The notes: generated by a model from the letters alone, not told the origin. Positions 1-8,643 are shown, counted from the first letter of the stretch. The stretch: 64,000 nucleotides of DNA from Paucimonas sp. (GCA_031253995.1 JAIRVG010000044.1:53912-117911); one strand, 5' to 3'. Program-made: numbers and translations.

Positions 1-1656
1 CGCCTGGGCCACCAGCCGCGCCGTCGGCAGCGCCGAATGACGCCCCTGGGACGGGCCCATGCCCACGGTGGAGAAGCGCTTGACCAGCTGCACGTCGCGG
101 TAGCCATGGCGGGTGGCGTTGATGATGTCGCGCACCTGCAGGTCTTCGTCGAAATCGACGAAATCCTTGCCTTTGGGGTGGGCGAAGATCGGCCACTCGA
201 AGTTGACCCGCGCCTCGCCGGCGAACTCGGCAGCACCCACGCCCGGCTCCAGGCCCAGCGCCTGCACGGCGGCAGCGGCCACGCGGCTGCCATCGAGCAG
301 CACGTTGTCCAGTCGATGGCGACCATTCACCGAGCCTGCCACGGTCAGCCCGTCCGGCAGCCCGCTGATGGCGAACTCGGCGCGCTGCTCGTCGTACGCC
401 AGCTTGCCCCCGGCCTGGCACAGCAACTGATAGACCGGCATGTAGCCCGCCGACATGCACAGCAGGTCGCACGCCAGGGTCAGCCCATGCTCGGCCACCT
501 GGCCCTGGGCGGTGATACGGCGAATCTCCACGCCACTCACATGGCGCATGCCCTTCTCGTGCAGGGCTTCGTACACCGTGCTGCCCAGGTGCACCGCAAT
601 CCCGCGTTTCTCCAGGGCCACCTTCAGCGCCACGTCGGCCGGCTGGGCACGCATGTCCACCAGGGCCGCGACCTGCACGCCCTGGTCAGCCAGGTCCAGC
701 GCGGCGAGATAACCGTCATCGTTGCCGGTCAGCACCACGCCGCAGTTGCCCGGCTTCACCGCGTACAGCTTCATCAGGCGTTGCGCGGCGCTGGTGAGCA
801 TCACACCCGGCAGGTCGTTGTTGCGGAACACCACCGGCTGGTCGAAGGAGCCGGCGGCGACGATGCATTGCCTGGCCCGTACCTTGTACATCCGCTTGCC
901 CTGGATCACCGGCAGGTAGTTGTCGGTGAACCAGGCGTTGCAGGTGGCCTTGGTCAGCACCTGGATATTGGCGTGGCCCTGCACGGCGGCGAGCAGTTCG
1001 CGGCGCAAGGTTTCGGCGCGCTGGCCCTGCGCGTCGAAACGGGCGTAGGTCAGCGAGCCGCCCAGCACCGGCTGTTGTTCGATCAGCAGGACCCGGGCAC
1101 CGGCGTTGGCGGCCGTGAGGGCGGCGCTGAGACCGGCAGGACCGGCGCCGACGACCGCCACATCGACGAAGAGATAGGCCTTGTCGTAGTACTGCGGCTT
1201 GAAGTTCAGGTCGAGCACGCCCAGTCCGGCTTTCTTGCGGATCAACGGCTCCCAGACCTTCCACATGCCCTTGGGCTTGAAGAACGAGCGGTAGTAGAAA
1301 CCCACCGGCATGAAGCGCGAGAACTTGCCCAGGTAGGCATCCCGGTCGCCGTCCAGCGAGCCGTTGTAGTTCTGCCCGCTGACCTGCATGCCGGCGTCCA
1401 GCGCCTGGGCGTCGGCCAGCACGTTGGGTTCGTCCGGCAGTTGCACCAGGGTGTTGGCGTCCTGCCCGGCCATGGTCAGCGGACCACGCGGGCGGTGGTA
1501 CTTGAACGAACGCGAGAGCAGCCAGCGGCCGTTGCCGAGCAGGGCGCTGGCGATGCTGTCGCCGGCGAAGCCTTGGTAGTCGGTGCCATCGAAACTGAAG
1601 CGCAGGGGCTGCTCGCGGTCGATCAGCAGGCCCATCGGGGCGGGGAGGCGGTTCAT
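1..1656 (-). CDS. mgdC: N-methylglutamate dehydrogenase large (SoxA-like) subunit, 3' part cut by window start
   Basis: The reading frame is open from an ATG at 1656 down to base 1, giving 552 codons; family members are about 950-1000 residues, so the C-terminal half (aminomethyltransferase-like folate domain) lies outside. The protein resembles the alpha subunit of heterotetrameric sarcosine oxidase. It has an N-terminal ferredoxin-like segment with SFKYHRPRG (about residues 50-58) and a dinucleotide-binding motif GAGPAGLSAA near residue 170. In the complex this subunit binds NAD and passes the methylene group to tetrahydrofolate. Its ATG overlaps the stop of the preceding mgdB (ATGA), so translation is probably coupled. 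The alternative name is soxA; gmaS and mgsABC nearby argue for the N-methylglutamate enzyme. Confidence 0.85.
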   Translation of the reverse strand, partial: MNRLPAPMGLLIDREQPLRFSFDGTDYQGFAGDSIASALLGNGRWLLSRSFKYHRPRGPLTMAGQDANTLVQLPDEPNVLADAQALDAGMQVSGQNYNGSLDGDRDAYLGKFSRFMPVGFYYRSFFKPKGMWKVWEPLIRKKAGLGVLDLNFKPQYYDKAYLFVDVAVVGAGPAGLSAALTAANAGARVLLIEQQPVLGGSLTYARFDAQGQRAETLRRELLAAVQGHANIQVLTKATCNAWFTDNYLPVIQGKRMYKVRARQCIVAAGSFDQPVVFRNNDLPGVMLTSAAQRLMKLYAVKPGNCGVVLTGNDDGYLAALDLADQGVQVAALVDMRAQPADVALKVALEKRGIAVHLGSTVYEALHEKGMRHVSGVEIRRITAQGQVAEHGLTLACDLLCMSAGYMPVYQLLCQAGGKLAYDEQRAEFAISGLPDGLTVAGSVNGRHRLDNVLLDGSRVAAAAVQALGLEPGVGAAEFAGEARVNFEWPIFAHPKGKDFVDFDEDLQVRDIINATRHGYRDVQLVKRFSTVGMGPSQGRHSALPTARLVAQA

Positions 1657-1955
1657 CCGGCGATCTCCTGGACGGGGGCGGTGAAGTCGATCCGCGTGGC
1701 GAACACTTCCTTGGCGTCGAAGGTGCGCAGGATCTGGTCGGTGACCGTATGGCGCTCGGCGAGGAACCAGTAGCTGGACGCGTTGTGCATCCACCACTCG
1801 CGGACCACGCCGGCCTCGTTGTCGCTGTTGAACACGTAGTCGGCCCATTCGGCGTCGGAGCAGGTGGCCGGGTCGGGCATCACCTTGAACTCGCCGCCGT
1901 AGGTGAACTCGCTGATGTTCCTTGGCCCGTTGAGCGGGCAATTCATGATCTTCAT
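1653..1955 (-). CDS. mgdB: N-methylglutamate dehydrogenase small (SoxD-like) subunit
   Basis: A 100-residue protein with the size and fold signature of sarcosine oxidase delta: CPLNGPRN at residues 5-12, SDAEWADYVF around 33-42, and REWWMH around 52-57. True SoxD proteins carry a CPxCG zinc knuckle and a further Cys after the WxH motif. Here the second Cys is Asn and the downstream position is Ser, so most zinc ligands are missing. I take this as a mark of the N-methylglutamate dehydrogenase branch rather than of sarcosine oxidase; this is inference from remembered family sequences. It sits 11 bp after mgdA and overlaps mgdC by 4 bp. The start at 1955 was chosen because MKIMNCPLNG matches family N-termini. 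Confidence 0.85.
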   Translation of the reverse strand: MKIMNCPLNGPRNISEFTYGGEFKVMPDPATCSDAEWADYVFNSDNEAGVVREWWMHNASSYWFLAERHTVTDQILRTFDAKEVFATRIDFTAPVQEIAG

Positions 1956-1966
1956 GGCATTCCCCC

Positions 1967-3208
1967 TTAGTGACTGGCCGCGGTGGCGCCCATTTCGTTG
2001 ACCTGCTGGAAGGTGCTGAAGCGCTCCAGGGCGAAGGGCTTGATCAGCTCCGGCACGCGGCCGCCGCTGGCCACCAGTTCGGCCATGGTCTTGCCGCAGA
2101 TGGGCGTGGACTTGAAGCCCCAGGTGCCCCAGCCGGCATCGAGGTAGTAGTTCTTCACCGGCGACAGGCCCATGATCGGGCTGTAGTCCGGGGTCATGTC
2201 GGTGATCCCGGCCCACTGGCGCATCAGCTTGGCGTTGGCCATGAACGGGAACATCTCGATGGCGTGGGCCAGCAGGCTTTCCTTGAGGTCCAGGGTCGAG
2301 CGGGTGTTGTACAGCGGGTACGGATCGGAGCCGCCGCCGAAGACGATCTCGCCACGGCTGGTCTGCTGCACGTAGCAGTGCAGGGCCGAGGAACTCACCA
2401 GCGGATCGAGGAACGGCTTGAACGGCTGGGTCACCATGGCTTGCAGCGGGTAGGTGTGGATCGGCGCGCGGATCCCGGCCTTCTTCAGCATCAGCGAGCT
2501 GGCGCCGGCGATGGCCTGTACCGCGCAGCCGCACTTCACCGTGCCGCGGTTGGTCTTCACGGCAGTGATGCGGCCGTCCTCGATGATCAGGTCCTGGACT
2601 TCGGTGAGCTGGTGGATTTCCACCCCGCGCTTGGCCGCCTGCCTGGCGTAGCCCCAGGCCACGGCGTCGTGGCGGGCGGTGGCGCCGTCGATGTGCCAGA
2701 GGCCGGCGAGCACCGGGATGTGGCCGGGGTCGAGGTTGAGGCTCGGCACCAGTTCGCGGATCTGCTGGCGGTCGATCATCTCGGTGCGCCCGCCGAAGTG
2801 CTTGTTCACCTCCGCGCGCTGGCGGAAGGCGCGCACCGTGGCGTCGGTGTGGGCCAGTGTCAGCTGGCCGCGCTCGGAGTACATGATGTTGAAGTCGAAC
2901 TCGTTGGACAGCTCCTGGAACATCCGCACCGACTCGATGTAGAAGCGCACGCCCTCGCTGGTGAGGTAGTTGGAACGGATCACCGCGGTGTTGCGCGCGG
3001 TGTTGCCGCCGCCCAGGTAGGACTTTTCCAGGACCGCGACATTGGTCACGCCGTGGTACTTCGCCAGGTAGTAGGCGATGGCCAGGCCATGGCCGCCGCC
3101 GCCGATGATGACCACGTCGTAGGACGCTTTCAGCTCGGTCGGTGGTGGCAGGTCGACTTCCGCCGGGTACTCGGAACTCAGGCCGTATTTCAGGAGATTG
3201 AAGGGCAT
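1967..3208 (-). CDS. mgdA: N-methylglutamate dehydrogenase beta (SoxB-like) FAD subunit
   Basis: A 413-residue amine oxidase of the DAO/SoxB family, expected to oxidise the N-methyl group of N-methylglutamate through covalent FMN/FAD. The Rossmann motif [19 protein letters not shown] lies near residues 29-47 and GGGNTARNT near 67-75; the C-terminal [11 protein letters not shown] is the family's flavin-contact motif. Length matches SoxB/MgdA (about 405-415). The start at 3208 has an AGGAGG ribosome site directly upstream, inside the end of folD (19-bp overlap), so the two are translationally coupled. Sarcosine oxidase beta is the alternative; the presence of gmaS and mgsABC in the same locus favours MgdA. 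Confidence 0.88.
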   Translation of the reverse strand: MPFNLLKYGLSSEYPAEVDLPPPTELKASYDVVIIGGGGHGLAIAYYLAKYHGVTNVAVLEKSYLGGGNTARNTAVIRSNYLTSEGVRFYIESVRMFQELSNEFDFNIMYSERGQLTLAHTDATVRAFRQRAEVNKHFGGRTEMIDRQQIRELVPSLNLDPGHIPVLAGLWHIDGATARHDAVAWGYARQAAKRGVEIHQLTEVQDLIIEDGRITAVKTNRGTVKCGCAVQAIAGASSLMLKKAGIRAPIHTYPLQAMVTQPFKPFLDPLVSSSALHCYVQQTSRGEIVFGGGSDPYPLYNTRSTLDLKESLLAHAIEMFPFMANAKLMRQWAGITDMTPDYSPIMGLSPVKNYYLDAGWGTWGFKSTPICGKTMAELVASGGRVPELIKPFALERFSTFQQVNEMGATAASH

Positions 3209-4083
3209 GGAGCCTCCTGCTGCAGGCGTGCGGCGGTCAGGGTGTTCTTCATCAGGAAGGCGATGGTCATCGGACCCACGCCGCCGGGAACCGGGGTGAT
3301 GGCGGCGACCTTGGGCAGGGCGCTGTCGAAGTCGACGTCACCCACCAGCCGCGAGCGCTCGCCCTCGGTGATGCGGTTGATGCCGACATCGATCACCACC
3401 GCGCCGGGCTTGAGCCAGTCGGCGTCCACCAGGCGCGGACGGCCGACGGCGGCGACGACGATATCCGCCTGGCGGCACAGTTCTTTGAGGTTGGCGCTGC
3501 GCGAGTGGACCACGGTCACCGTGCAGTGGGCCTTGAGCAGCAGGGCGGCCATGGGCTTGCCGACGATGTTGGAGCGACCGATCACCACCGCGTGCTTGCC
3601 GCCGAGATCGCCCATGCTGTCTTCCAGCAGGCGCATGCAGCCGGCGGGGGTGCAGGGAGTGAGCACGTCGCGGCCCTGGCTGAGGCCGCCGACGTTCTCG
3701 GCGTGGAAACCGTCGACGTCCTTGCGCGGGTCGATGGCCTGGAGCACGCGGGCTTCATCGATATGGGCCGGCAGTGGCAGTTGCACGAGGATGCCGTGGA
3801 CGCTGGCGTCGGCGTTCAGCTCGCCGATCAGGGCGAGGAGGGTGGCCTCGCTGGTGTCGGCGGGCAGCTTGTGTTCCTCGGAGCGGATCCCGCATTCCTC
3901 GGCGCGCAGTACCTTGTTGCGCACGTAGACCTGGCTCGCCGGGTCCTGGCCGACGAGGATCACGGTGAGGGCCGGGGCGATGCCCTGGCGCTTCATGTCC
4001 TCGACCTGGGTCTTCACTTCCGCGATCACGCGGGCGGCGGCGGCCTTGCCGTCGATCAACTTGATGGGGGCTGGAGTATTCAC
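3190..4083 (-). CDS. folD: Bifunctional methylene-THF dehydrogenase / methenyl-THF cyclohydrolase
   Basis: A 297-residue FolD. It oxidises 5,10-methylene-THF with NADP and hydrolyses methenyl-THF to 10-formyl-THF. Visible family signatures are [14 protein letters not shown] (about 44-57), [13 protein letters not shown], the [11 protein letters not shown] nucleotide loop (about 168-178), and [10 protein letters not shown] near the C-terminus. It is probably a second, pathway-dedicated copy, because it lies between purU and mgdA in one operon rather than at a housekeeping locus. Its product feeds PurU, and its substrate is what the Mgd complex makes. Its start overlaps the purU stop by 4 bp (ATGA), and its end overlaps mgdA. 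Confidence 0.95.
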   Translation of the reverse strand: MNTPAPIKLIDGKAAAARVIAEVKTQVEDMKRQGIAPALTVILVGQDPASQVYVRNKVLRAEECGIRSEEHKLPADTSEATLLALIGELNADASVHGILVQLPLPAHIDEARVLQAIDPRKDVDGFHAENVGGLSQGRDVLTPCTPAGCMRLLEDSMGDLGGKHAVVIGRSNIVGKPMAALLLKAHCTVTVVHSRSANLKELCRQADIVVAAVGRPRLVDADWLKPGAVVIDVGINRITEGERSRLVGDVDFDSALPKVAAITPVPGGVGPMTIAFLMKNTLTAARLQQEAPCPSIS

Positions 4084-4946
4084 CGGAAGATCACCGTACG
4101 GTCGCCGTTGAGGAAGACCCGGTGCTCAAGGTGGTATTTCACCGCCTTGGACAGGGCCACGGTTTCGGTATCGCGGCCCACGCTGACCAGGTCGTCGGCC
4201 AGGTAGGCATGGTCCACGCGCTGCACTTCCTGCTCGATGATCGGGCCTTCGTCGAGGTCCGAGGTCACGTAGTGGGCGGTGGCGCCGATCAGCTTCACGC
4301 CGCGGGCGTAGGCCTGGTGGTAGGGCTTGGCGCCCTTGAAGCCGGGCAGGAACGAGTGGTGGATGTTGATGGCGCGGCCGGCAAGCTGTTTGCACAGGTC
4401 ATCGGAGAGGATCTGCATGTAGCGGGCGAGCACCACCAGCTCGGTGCCGGTTTCCTCGACGATCTGCAGCAGTGCCGACTCTTGTCGGGACTTGGTGTCC
4501 TTGGTCACCGGCAGGTAGATGAAACGGATGCCCTCGCGCTCGGCCATGGGCCGCAGGTCGAGGTGGTTGGAGACGATGGCGGTGATCTGCATGTCCATCT
4601 CGCCCTTGTGGTGGCGGTAGAGCAGGTCGGCCAGGCAGTGGTCGTACTTGCTGACCATCAGCAGTACGCGCATCGGCTGGTTGCTGCCGTGCAGGCTCCA
4701 GTCCATGTCCAGACGTTGGGCGACTGTGTCGAAGCCTTGCTCGACTTCGTCGATGTCGCCTTCGAAGTTGTCGTTGAAACGGAACACTGCCCGCATGAAG
4801 AAACGACCGCTGGTGTCATCGTCGAACTGCGACATCTCGCTGATGTAGCAGCCCTTTTCCGCCAGGTAGGTGGTGACCGCCGCGACGATGCCGGAGGTCG
4901 CCGGACAGCTGATCTTGAGGATGTAGTGGCTGGTGGCGTGGTGCAT
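4080..4946 (-). CDS. purU: Formyltetrahydrofolate deformylase
   Basis: A 288-residue PurU that hydrolyses 10-formyl-THF to formate and THF. An N-terminal ACT domain (about residues 5-85, starting [12 protein letters not shown]) is followed by a formyltransferase-type hydrolase domain with [17 protein letters not shown] and [13 protein letters not shown], which supply the usual Asn-His-Asp catalytic set. It is the first gene of the purU-folD-mgdABC operon. In this setting it drains C1 units from methylamine as formate and regenerates THF, rather than supplying purine synthesis. A housekeeping paralogue usually exists elsewhere in Pseudomonas, and glycine-betaine loci carry another beside soxBDAG. 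Confidence 0.95.
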   Translation of the reverse strand: MHHATSHYILKISCPATSGIVAAVTTYLAEKGCYISEMSQFDDDTSGRFFMRAVFRFNDNFEGDIDEVEQGFDTVAQRLDMDWSLHGSNQPMRVLLMVSKYDHCLADLLYRHHKGEMDMQITAIVSNHLDLRPMAEREGIRFIYLPVTKDTKSRQESALLQIVEETGTELVVLARYMQILSDDLCKQLAGRAINIHHSFLPGFKGAKPYHQAYARGVKLIGATAHYVTSDLDEGPIIEQEVQRVDHAYLADDLVSVGRDTETVALSKAVKYHLEHRVFLNGDRTVIFR

Positions 4947-5038
4947 TTCGGGTCCTCGGATGAAGTGGCGGCAGCGGTCGCAAGGCGGAAATTTCAGCGG
5001 TGAAGCGGTGTTTTGTCGGTGAATATTATTTATTGGTG

Positions 5039-5053
5039 GGAATAAAATATTCC
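5039..5053. promoter_or_regulatory. GGAA-N7-TTCC palindrome upstream of purU
   Basis: GGAATAAAATATTCC has perfect 6-bp arms around AAA. The same GGAA-N7-TTCC layout occurs in front of the cupin regulator and gmaS, so it is a candidate operator for that regulator. This is inference only. Confidence 0.45.
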
Positions 5054-5155
5054 TTTTGCGCTTTTATAGGCGAAAGGAAGGTGCAGGTCTAGCCTGTGGG
5101 GAAAATTTTTATCTTGGGAGGAAACTAAAGGTAGGGGATTTTTGTGGTGGGGCTT

Positions 5156-5313
5156 AGGGCCCTATCGCTGGCAAGCCAGCTCCTACAAGGATTTCTGCCA
5201 GCCTGGTGAATGCATTCCAGCCATGTCCAGGGATACCCATGACACACCTGGAAACTGAGGCTGGATGCTGACCCCTGTGGGAGCTGGCTTGCCAGCGATG
5301 AGGCCCTGAAGGG
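5156..5313. repeat. REP pair (inverted)
   Basis: Two REP palindromes in opposite orientation: 5156-5190 (core TCGCTGGCAAGCCAGCTCC) and 5273-5313 (core GGAGCTGGCTTGCCAGCGA), separated by about 80 bp without coding potential. Typical Pseudomonas intergenic REP doublet, lying just after the end of the cupin regulator gene. Confidence 0.85.
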
Positions 5314-5325
5314 CACTAGAGAACT

Positions 5326-5919
5326 TCAGTCATTCCCATAGTTCATGATCGACAACAACTTGATCGGCACCTGCACCAGCTGCTCCGGCCCATGGGGCAC
5401 ATCGCCGTCGAAGGTCAGGCTGTCACCGGCCTGCATGTGGTACAGCTGGTTGCCATGCCGGTACACCAGTTCGCCTTCCAGCAGGTGCAGGAACTCGGTG
5501 CCCGGATGGGCGAAGGTGGGGAATTCCTCGCTGGCGTCATCCATGCTCACCATGTACGCCTCGAAATTCTTCTTCGGCCCGCGGGTGTGGTTGAGCAGAT
5601 GGTAGGTATGGCCCTTCTCGGTGCCGCGGCGCACCACCTCCATGCCCTCGCCACCCTTGACCAGGATGGCGCTGCCATCCGGCTGGTCGTACTGGCTGAA
5701 CAGCTTGGACATGGGCATGCCCAGCACGTCGCACAGGCGGCTGAGGATATCCAGGCTGGTGGACACCTGGGCGTTCTCGATCTTGCTCAGCATGCCCTGG
5801 CTGATCCCGGCGATGCGCGCCACGTCCGCCAGCTTCAATTCCTGCGCCTGGCGCTCGCGGCGGATCTGCATGCCCAGGTATTGCTCCAGGCGAAGGCGGG
5901 GTGGGTTCTCGGTAGTCAC
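5326..5919 (-). CDS. XRE-family regulator with C-terminal cupin domain
   Basis: A 197-residue transcription factor. The N-terminal helix-turn-helix (about residues 14-70; LADVARIAGISQGMLSKIE) is of XRE type. A small cupin follows (about 110-190), with HPGTEFLHLLEGELVYR and GDSLTFDGDVPHGPE as its two cupin motifs. Proteins of this architecture sense small metabolites and often regulate neighbouring amine or amino-acid catabolism. It lies between the two methylamine operons, divergent from gmaS and upstream of purU on the same strand, so local control of both is likely. A GGAA-N7-TTCG element lies about 30 bp upstream of its start, suggesting autoregulation. The ligand is unknown; gamma-glutamylmethylamide or methylamine would be reasonable guesses. 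Confidence 0.85.
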   Translation of the reverse strand: MTTENPPRLRLEQYLGMQIRRERQAQELKLADVARIAGISQGMLSKIENAQVSTSLDILSRLCDVLGMPMSKLFSQYDQPDGSAILVKGGEGMEVVRRGTEKGHTYHLLNHTRGPKKNFEAYMVSMDDASEEFPTFAHPGTEFLHLLEGELVYRHGNQLYHMQAGDSLTFDGDVPHGPEQLVQVPIKLLSIMNYGND

Positions 5920-5949
5920 GGTCGGTCGATCCTGCTTGTTTTCGGTTCA

Positions 5950-5964
5950 GGAAAATTAATTTCG
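5950..5964. promoter_or_regulatory. GGAA-N7-TTCG element in front of cupin regulator
   Basis: It lies 31 bp upstream of the regulator's start. A 17-bp stretch here (5947-5963) matches 6119-6135 at 15 of 17 positions. Candidate autoregulatory operator; inferred from the repeat alone. Confidence 0.45.
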
Positions 5965-5978
5965 CACTGAGAAAGTGC
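5964..5978. promoter_or_regulatory. NtrC-like enhancer site upstream of gmaS
   Basis: GCAC-TGAGAAA-GTGC fits the GCAC-N7-GTGC pattern of NtrC binding sites. It lies about 120-130 bp upstream of the -24/-12 promoter of gmaS, a normal enhancer distance. It would link the pathway to nitrogen limitation. Confidence 0.6.
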
Positions 5979-6096
5979 AAAAAAGATCCCGCCGCCGGGT
6001 GCGGACGCCGGGACTTTCCTCGGATGAAAGAGAGTTTCCCATATAAACAGCAGGCCGGTGCAACGCCGGGGCCATTTCTTCCTGTGTCTTCAAAAC

Positions 6097-6112
6097 TGGC
6101 AAGCGCATTGCA
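6097..6112 (+). promoter_or_regulatory. Sigma-54 (-24/-12) promoter of gmaS
   Basis: TGGCAAGCGCATTGCA matches the sigma-54 consensus TGGCACG-N4-TTGCW at all key positions, with the GG and GC doublets at correct spacing. The predicted start is about 6124, leaving a leader of about 146 nt before gmaS. It is oriented towards gmaS-mgsABC. Confidence 0.8.
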
Positions 6113-6121
6113 TTCCTGTCA

Positions 6122-6136
6122 GGAAACTAAATTTCC
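6122..6136. promoter_or_regulatory. GGAA-N7-TTCC element at the gmaS start point
   Basis: GGAAACTAAATTTCC overlaps the predicted start of the sigma-54 transcript and an adjoining palindrome TTCCTGTCAGGAA (6113-6125). A protein bound here would block initiation, so it is a candidate repressor site for the divergent cupin regulator. Confidence 0.5.
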
Positions 6137-6269
6137 TTGATGGAATTACATGTTCAAGCCCAGCCCTCAACGCCACGTTCTTCGCTTCCGGACCACGGTG
6201 CTGGCTCGATTCGACCTTGTTCGCCTGCCTTTTTCCGACCGCCTTGCCTTATTCCAGGAGTGAAGACTC

Positions 6270-7604
6270 ATGTTGCCAGTTGATACGCAGCGCATCATCG
6301 AACAGCACGGCATCAAGTACGTGCTGGCCCAGTTCGTCGATATCCATGGCGCCGCGAAGACCAAATCCGTCCCGGTCACCGGGCTCAAGGCGGTGGCCGA
6401 AGACGGGGCCGGGTTCGCCGGCTTCGCCATCTGCGGCATGGGCATGGAGCCCCATGGTCCCGACTTCATGGCCCGGGGCGATCTTTCCACGCTGATCCCG
6501 GTGCCATGGCAGCCGGGCTATGGTCGTATCGTCTGCATCGGTCACGTCAACGGCGAGCCCTGGCCCTTCGACACCCGCTACGTGCTGCAGCAGCAGGTAG
6601 AGCGCCTGAAGGACAAGGGCTGGACCCTCAACACCGGCCTGGAACCCGAGTTCAGCCTGTTCCGCCGCGATGCCAGCGGCAAGCTGCAACTGGTGGACGC
6701 CTCCGACAACCTCGACAAGCCCTGCTACGACTACAAGGGCCTGTCACGCTCCCGGGAATTCCTCGAACGCCTGACCGAAGCCCTGCAGCCGGTGGGCTTC
6801 GACATCTACCAGATCGACCACGAGGACGCCAACGGCCAGTTCGAGATCAACTACACCTACAGCGATGCCATGGAGTCGGCGGACCGCTTCACCTTCTTCC
6901 GCATGGCTGCCGGCGAGATCGCCAACGACATGGGCATGATCTGCTCGTTCATGCCCAAGCCCGATCCGAAGCGCGCCGGCAACGGCATGCACTTCCACCT
7001 GTCGATCGCCAGCGCCACCAACAAGAACCTGTTCCACGACGCCAGCGACCCGAGCGGCATGGGCCTGTCGAAGCTGGCCTATCACTTCGCCGCCGGCCTG
7101 CTCGCCCATGGCCCGGCCCTGTGCGCCTTCGCCGCGCCGACCGTGAACTCCTACAAGCGCCTGGTCGTCGGCCGCTCGCTGTCGGGTTCCACCTGGGCGC
7201 CGGCCTTCGTCGCCTTCGGCTCCAACAACCGCTCGGCCATGGTCCGCGTGCCCTATGGCCGTCTCGAATTCCGCCTGCCGGATGCCGGCTGCAACCCGTA
7301 CCTGGTGACCGCCGCGATCATCGCCGCCGGTCTCGACGGCATCGAGCGCCAGCTGGAGCCGGGCTTCGTCTGCAACGAGAACCTCTACAACCTCAGCCTC
7401 GAAGAAATCGCCGCCCGCGGCATCAAGACCCTGCCGCAGTCGCTCAAGGAAGCTACCGACGCCCTGGCCGCAAACCCGCTGTTCCGCGAGGTGCTCGGCG
7501 CCGAGATCGTCGATGAGTTCATCCGCCAGAAACGCATGGAGTGGGTGGAGTACAGCCGGCATGTCTCCGACTGGGAGATCCAGCGCTACACCGAATTCTT
7601 CTGA
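6270..7604 (+). CDS. gmaS: Gamma-glutamylmethylamide synthetase (glutamine synthetase family)
   Basis: A 444-residue glutamine-synthetase homologue of the GlnT/GmaS class. It should ligate methylamine to glutamate with ATP, forming gamma-glutamylmethylamide. The N-terminal beta-grasp part contains [14 protein letters not shown] (about 24-37); the catalytic domain shows [11 protein letters not shown] (Glu metal ligands), [10 protein letters not shown], and the C-terminal [16 protein letters not shown]. It is shorter than GlnA-I (about 470) and has no obvious adenylylation-site tyrosine motif. Immediate downstream genes are the three subunits of N-methylglutamate synthase, which is the main reason for this name over a plain GlnT. 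A sigma-54 promoter and an NtrC-like site precede it. Confidence 0.9.
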   Translation: MLPVDTQRIIEQHGIKYVLAQFVDIHGAAKTKSVPVTGLKAVAEDGAGFAGFAICGMGMEPHGPDFMARGDLSTLIPVPWQPGYGRIVCIGHVNGEPWPFDTRYVLQQQVERLKDKGWTLNTGLEPEFSLFRRDASGKLQLVDASDNLDKPCYDYKGLSRSREFLERLTEALQPVGFDIYQIDHEDANGQFEINYTYSDAMESADRFTFFRMAAGEIANDMGMICSFMPKPDPKRAGNGMHFHLSIASATNKNLFHDASDPSGMGLSKLAYHFAAGLLAHGPALCAFAAPTVNSYKRLVVGRSLSGSTWAPAFVAFGSNNRSAMVRVPYGRLEFRLPDAGCNPYLVTAAIIAAGLDGIERQLEPGFVCNENLYNLSLEEIAARGIKTLPQSLKEATDALAANPLFREVLGAEIVDEFIRQKRMEWVEYSRHVSDWEIQRYTEFF

Positions 7605-7615
7605 GCCACAAGTTT

Positions 7616-7704
7616 CAAGCTGCAAGCTGCAAGAAAGAGCAGTTCGCGGCGTACCCAAAACTCCGTTCAACACGGACAACTTGCAGCTTGCCGCTTACAG
7701 CTTG
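7616..7704. repeat. Inverted repeat between gmaS and mgsA
   Basis: The left arm (7616-7633, CAAGCTGCAAGCTGCAAG) pairs with the right arm (7680-7704, CTTGCAGCTTG...CAGCTTG) across a 46-bp loop. The motif is of the repetitive CAAGCTGCAAG type seen in Pseudomonas spacers. In the transcript it would make a large hairpin between the first gene and the next three, so it may stabilise or attenuate the message. Confidence 0.75.
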
Positions 7705-7731
7705 CTGCCGAACAACGTGAGGCGCTGATTT

Positions 7732-8631
7732 ATGTGCGGAATCGTAGGTCTTTACCTGAAGAAGCCCGAGCTCGAAGGCCAGCTCGGCAAACTGTTCGAA
7801 CCCATGCTCGAAGCCATGACCGATCGCGGCCCGGACAGCGCCGGCTTCGCCATCTATGGCGATGAAGTGGCCGACGGCTGGGTCAAGCTGACCCTGCAGG
7901 CCACCGACGTCGGCTACGACTGGAAGAAACTGATGGGCGAGCTGGAAGGCCGCCTCGGCTGCTCCCTGGACTGGTTCCAGAACGCCAGCGCCGCCGTGCT
8001 CAAGGCACACAGCGCCGAGGAACCGGTGCGCGCCGCCCTCGCCGAGCTCGCCCCGGACGTGCGCATCATGAGCGCCGGCCAGAGCATCGAGATCCTCAAG
8101 GGCATGGGCCTGCCCCGGGAAATCTCCGAGCGCTTCGGCCTGGCCGGCATGAAGGGCAGCCACATCATCGGCCACACCCGCATGGCCACCGAAAGCGCGG
8201 TGACCATGGAAGGCAGCCACCCGTTCTCCACCGGCGCCGACCTGTGCCTGGTGCACAACGGCTCGCTGTCCAACCACTTCCGCCTGCGCCAGGAGCTCAA
8301 GCGCGAAGGCATCACCTTCGAGACCGACAACGACACCGAGGTCGCCGCCGGCTACCTGACCTGGCGCCTGCGCCAGGGCGACAGCCTCAAGGAGGCACTG
8401 GACAAGTCGCTGGAAGACCTCGACGGCTTCTTCACCTTCGCCATCGGCACCCGCAACGGCTTCGCCGTGATCCGCGACCCGATCGCCTGCAAGCCGGCGA
8501 TCCTCGCCGAGACCGAGGACTACGTCGCCATGGCCTCCGAATACCAGGCGCTGGCCAGCCTGCCGGGCATCGACAAGGCGAAAGTCTGGGAGCCCGAACC
8601 CGCCACCATGTACATCTGGGAACGTGCCTGA
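7732..8631 (+). CDS. mgsA: N-methylglutamate synthase subunit A (class II glutamine amidotransferase)
   Basis: A 299-residue N-terminal-nucleophile amidotransferase: it begins MCGIVGLY, so Cys2 becomes the nucleophile after Met removal. The family motifs DRGPDSAGFAIYG (about 33-45), GHTRMATES (about 145-153), and HNGSLSNHFRLR (about 173-184) are present. In glutamate synthase this domain releases ammonia from glutamine; in MgsABC it handles gamma-glutamylmethylamide and passes methylamine to the synthase subunit. It also matches GlxB of older Pseudomonas annotation. It is tightly spaced with mgsB (12 bp). Confidence 0.9.
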   Translation: MCGIVGLYLKKPELEGQLGKLFEPMLEAMTDRGPDSAGFAIYGDEVADGWVKLTLQATDVGYDWKKLMGELEGRLGCSLDWFQNASAAVLKAHSAEEPVRAALAELAPDVRIMSAGQSIEILKGMGLPREISERFGLAGMKGSHIIGHTRMATESAVTMEGSHPFSTGADLCLVHNGSLSNHFRLRQELKREGITFETDNDTEVAAGYLTWRLRQGDSLKEALDKSLEDLDGFFTFAIGTRNGFAVIRDPIACKPAILAETEDYVAMASEYQALASLPGIDKAKVWEPEPATMYIWERA

Positions 8632-8643
8632 GGAGCCCCTTTC

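Larger units (their letters stand above)
4947..5325. promoter_or_regulatory. Control region of the purU-folD-mgd operon plus REP pair
   Basis: This 379-bp gap has two parts. Next to purU (about 5000-5120) it is strikingly AT-rich for this genome and contains a perfect palindrome GGAATAAAATATTCC (5039-5053) and a TATAAA-like element upstream, so the operon promoter is probably here. The part towards the regulator gene holds two REP elements, listed separately. I found no clear sigma-54 box on the minus strand. Confidence 0.55.
5920..6269. promoter_or_regulatory. Divergent control region between cupin regulator and gmaS
   Basis: A 350-bp noncoding stretch containing, from the regulator side: a GGAA-N7-TTCG element (5950-5964), an NtrC-like site (5964-5978), a sigma-54 promoter (6097-6112), and a second GGAA-N7-TTCC element (6122-6136) at the expected start point. 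About 145 nt of leader then precede gmaS. I see no other conserved element in 6137-6255. Confidence 0.75.

Noticed and set aside
37..1773. Long + strand open frame (578 codons)
   Set aside because: It is the antisense of mgdC/mgdB; composition is rich in His/Gln/Val/Gly as expected for the reverse frame of high-GC genes, with no recognisable domain.
1..4946. Glycine-betaine/sarcosine catabolic soxBDAG-purU locus
   Set aside because: The gene order starts with purU-folD rather than glyA-soxB, the SoxD-like subunit lacks zinc cysteines, and gmaS-mgsABC lie alongside, so N-methylglutamate dehydrogenase fits better. Sarcosine oxidase remains the fallback name.
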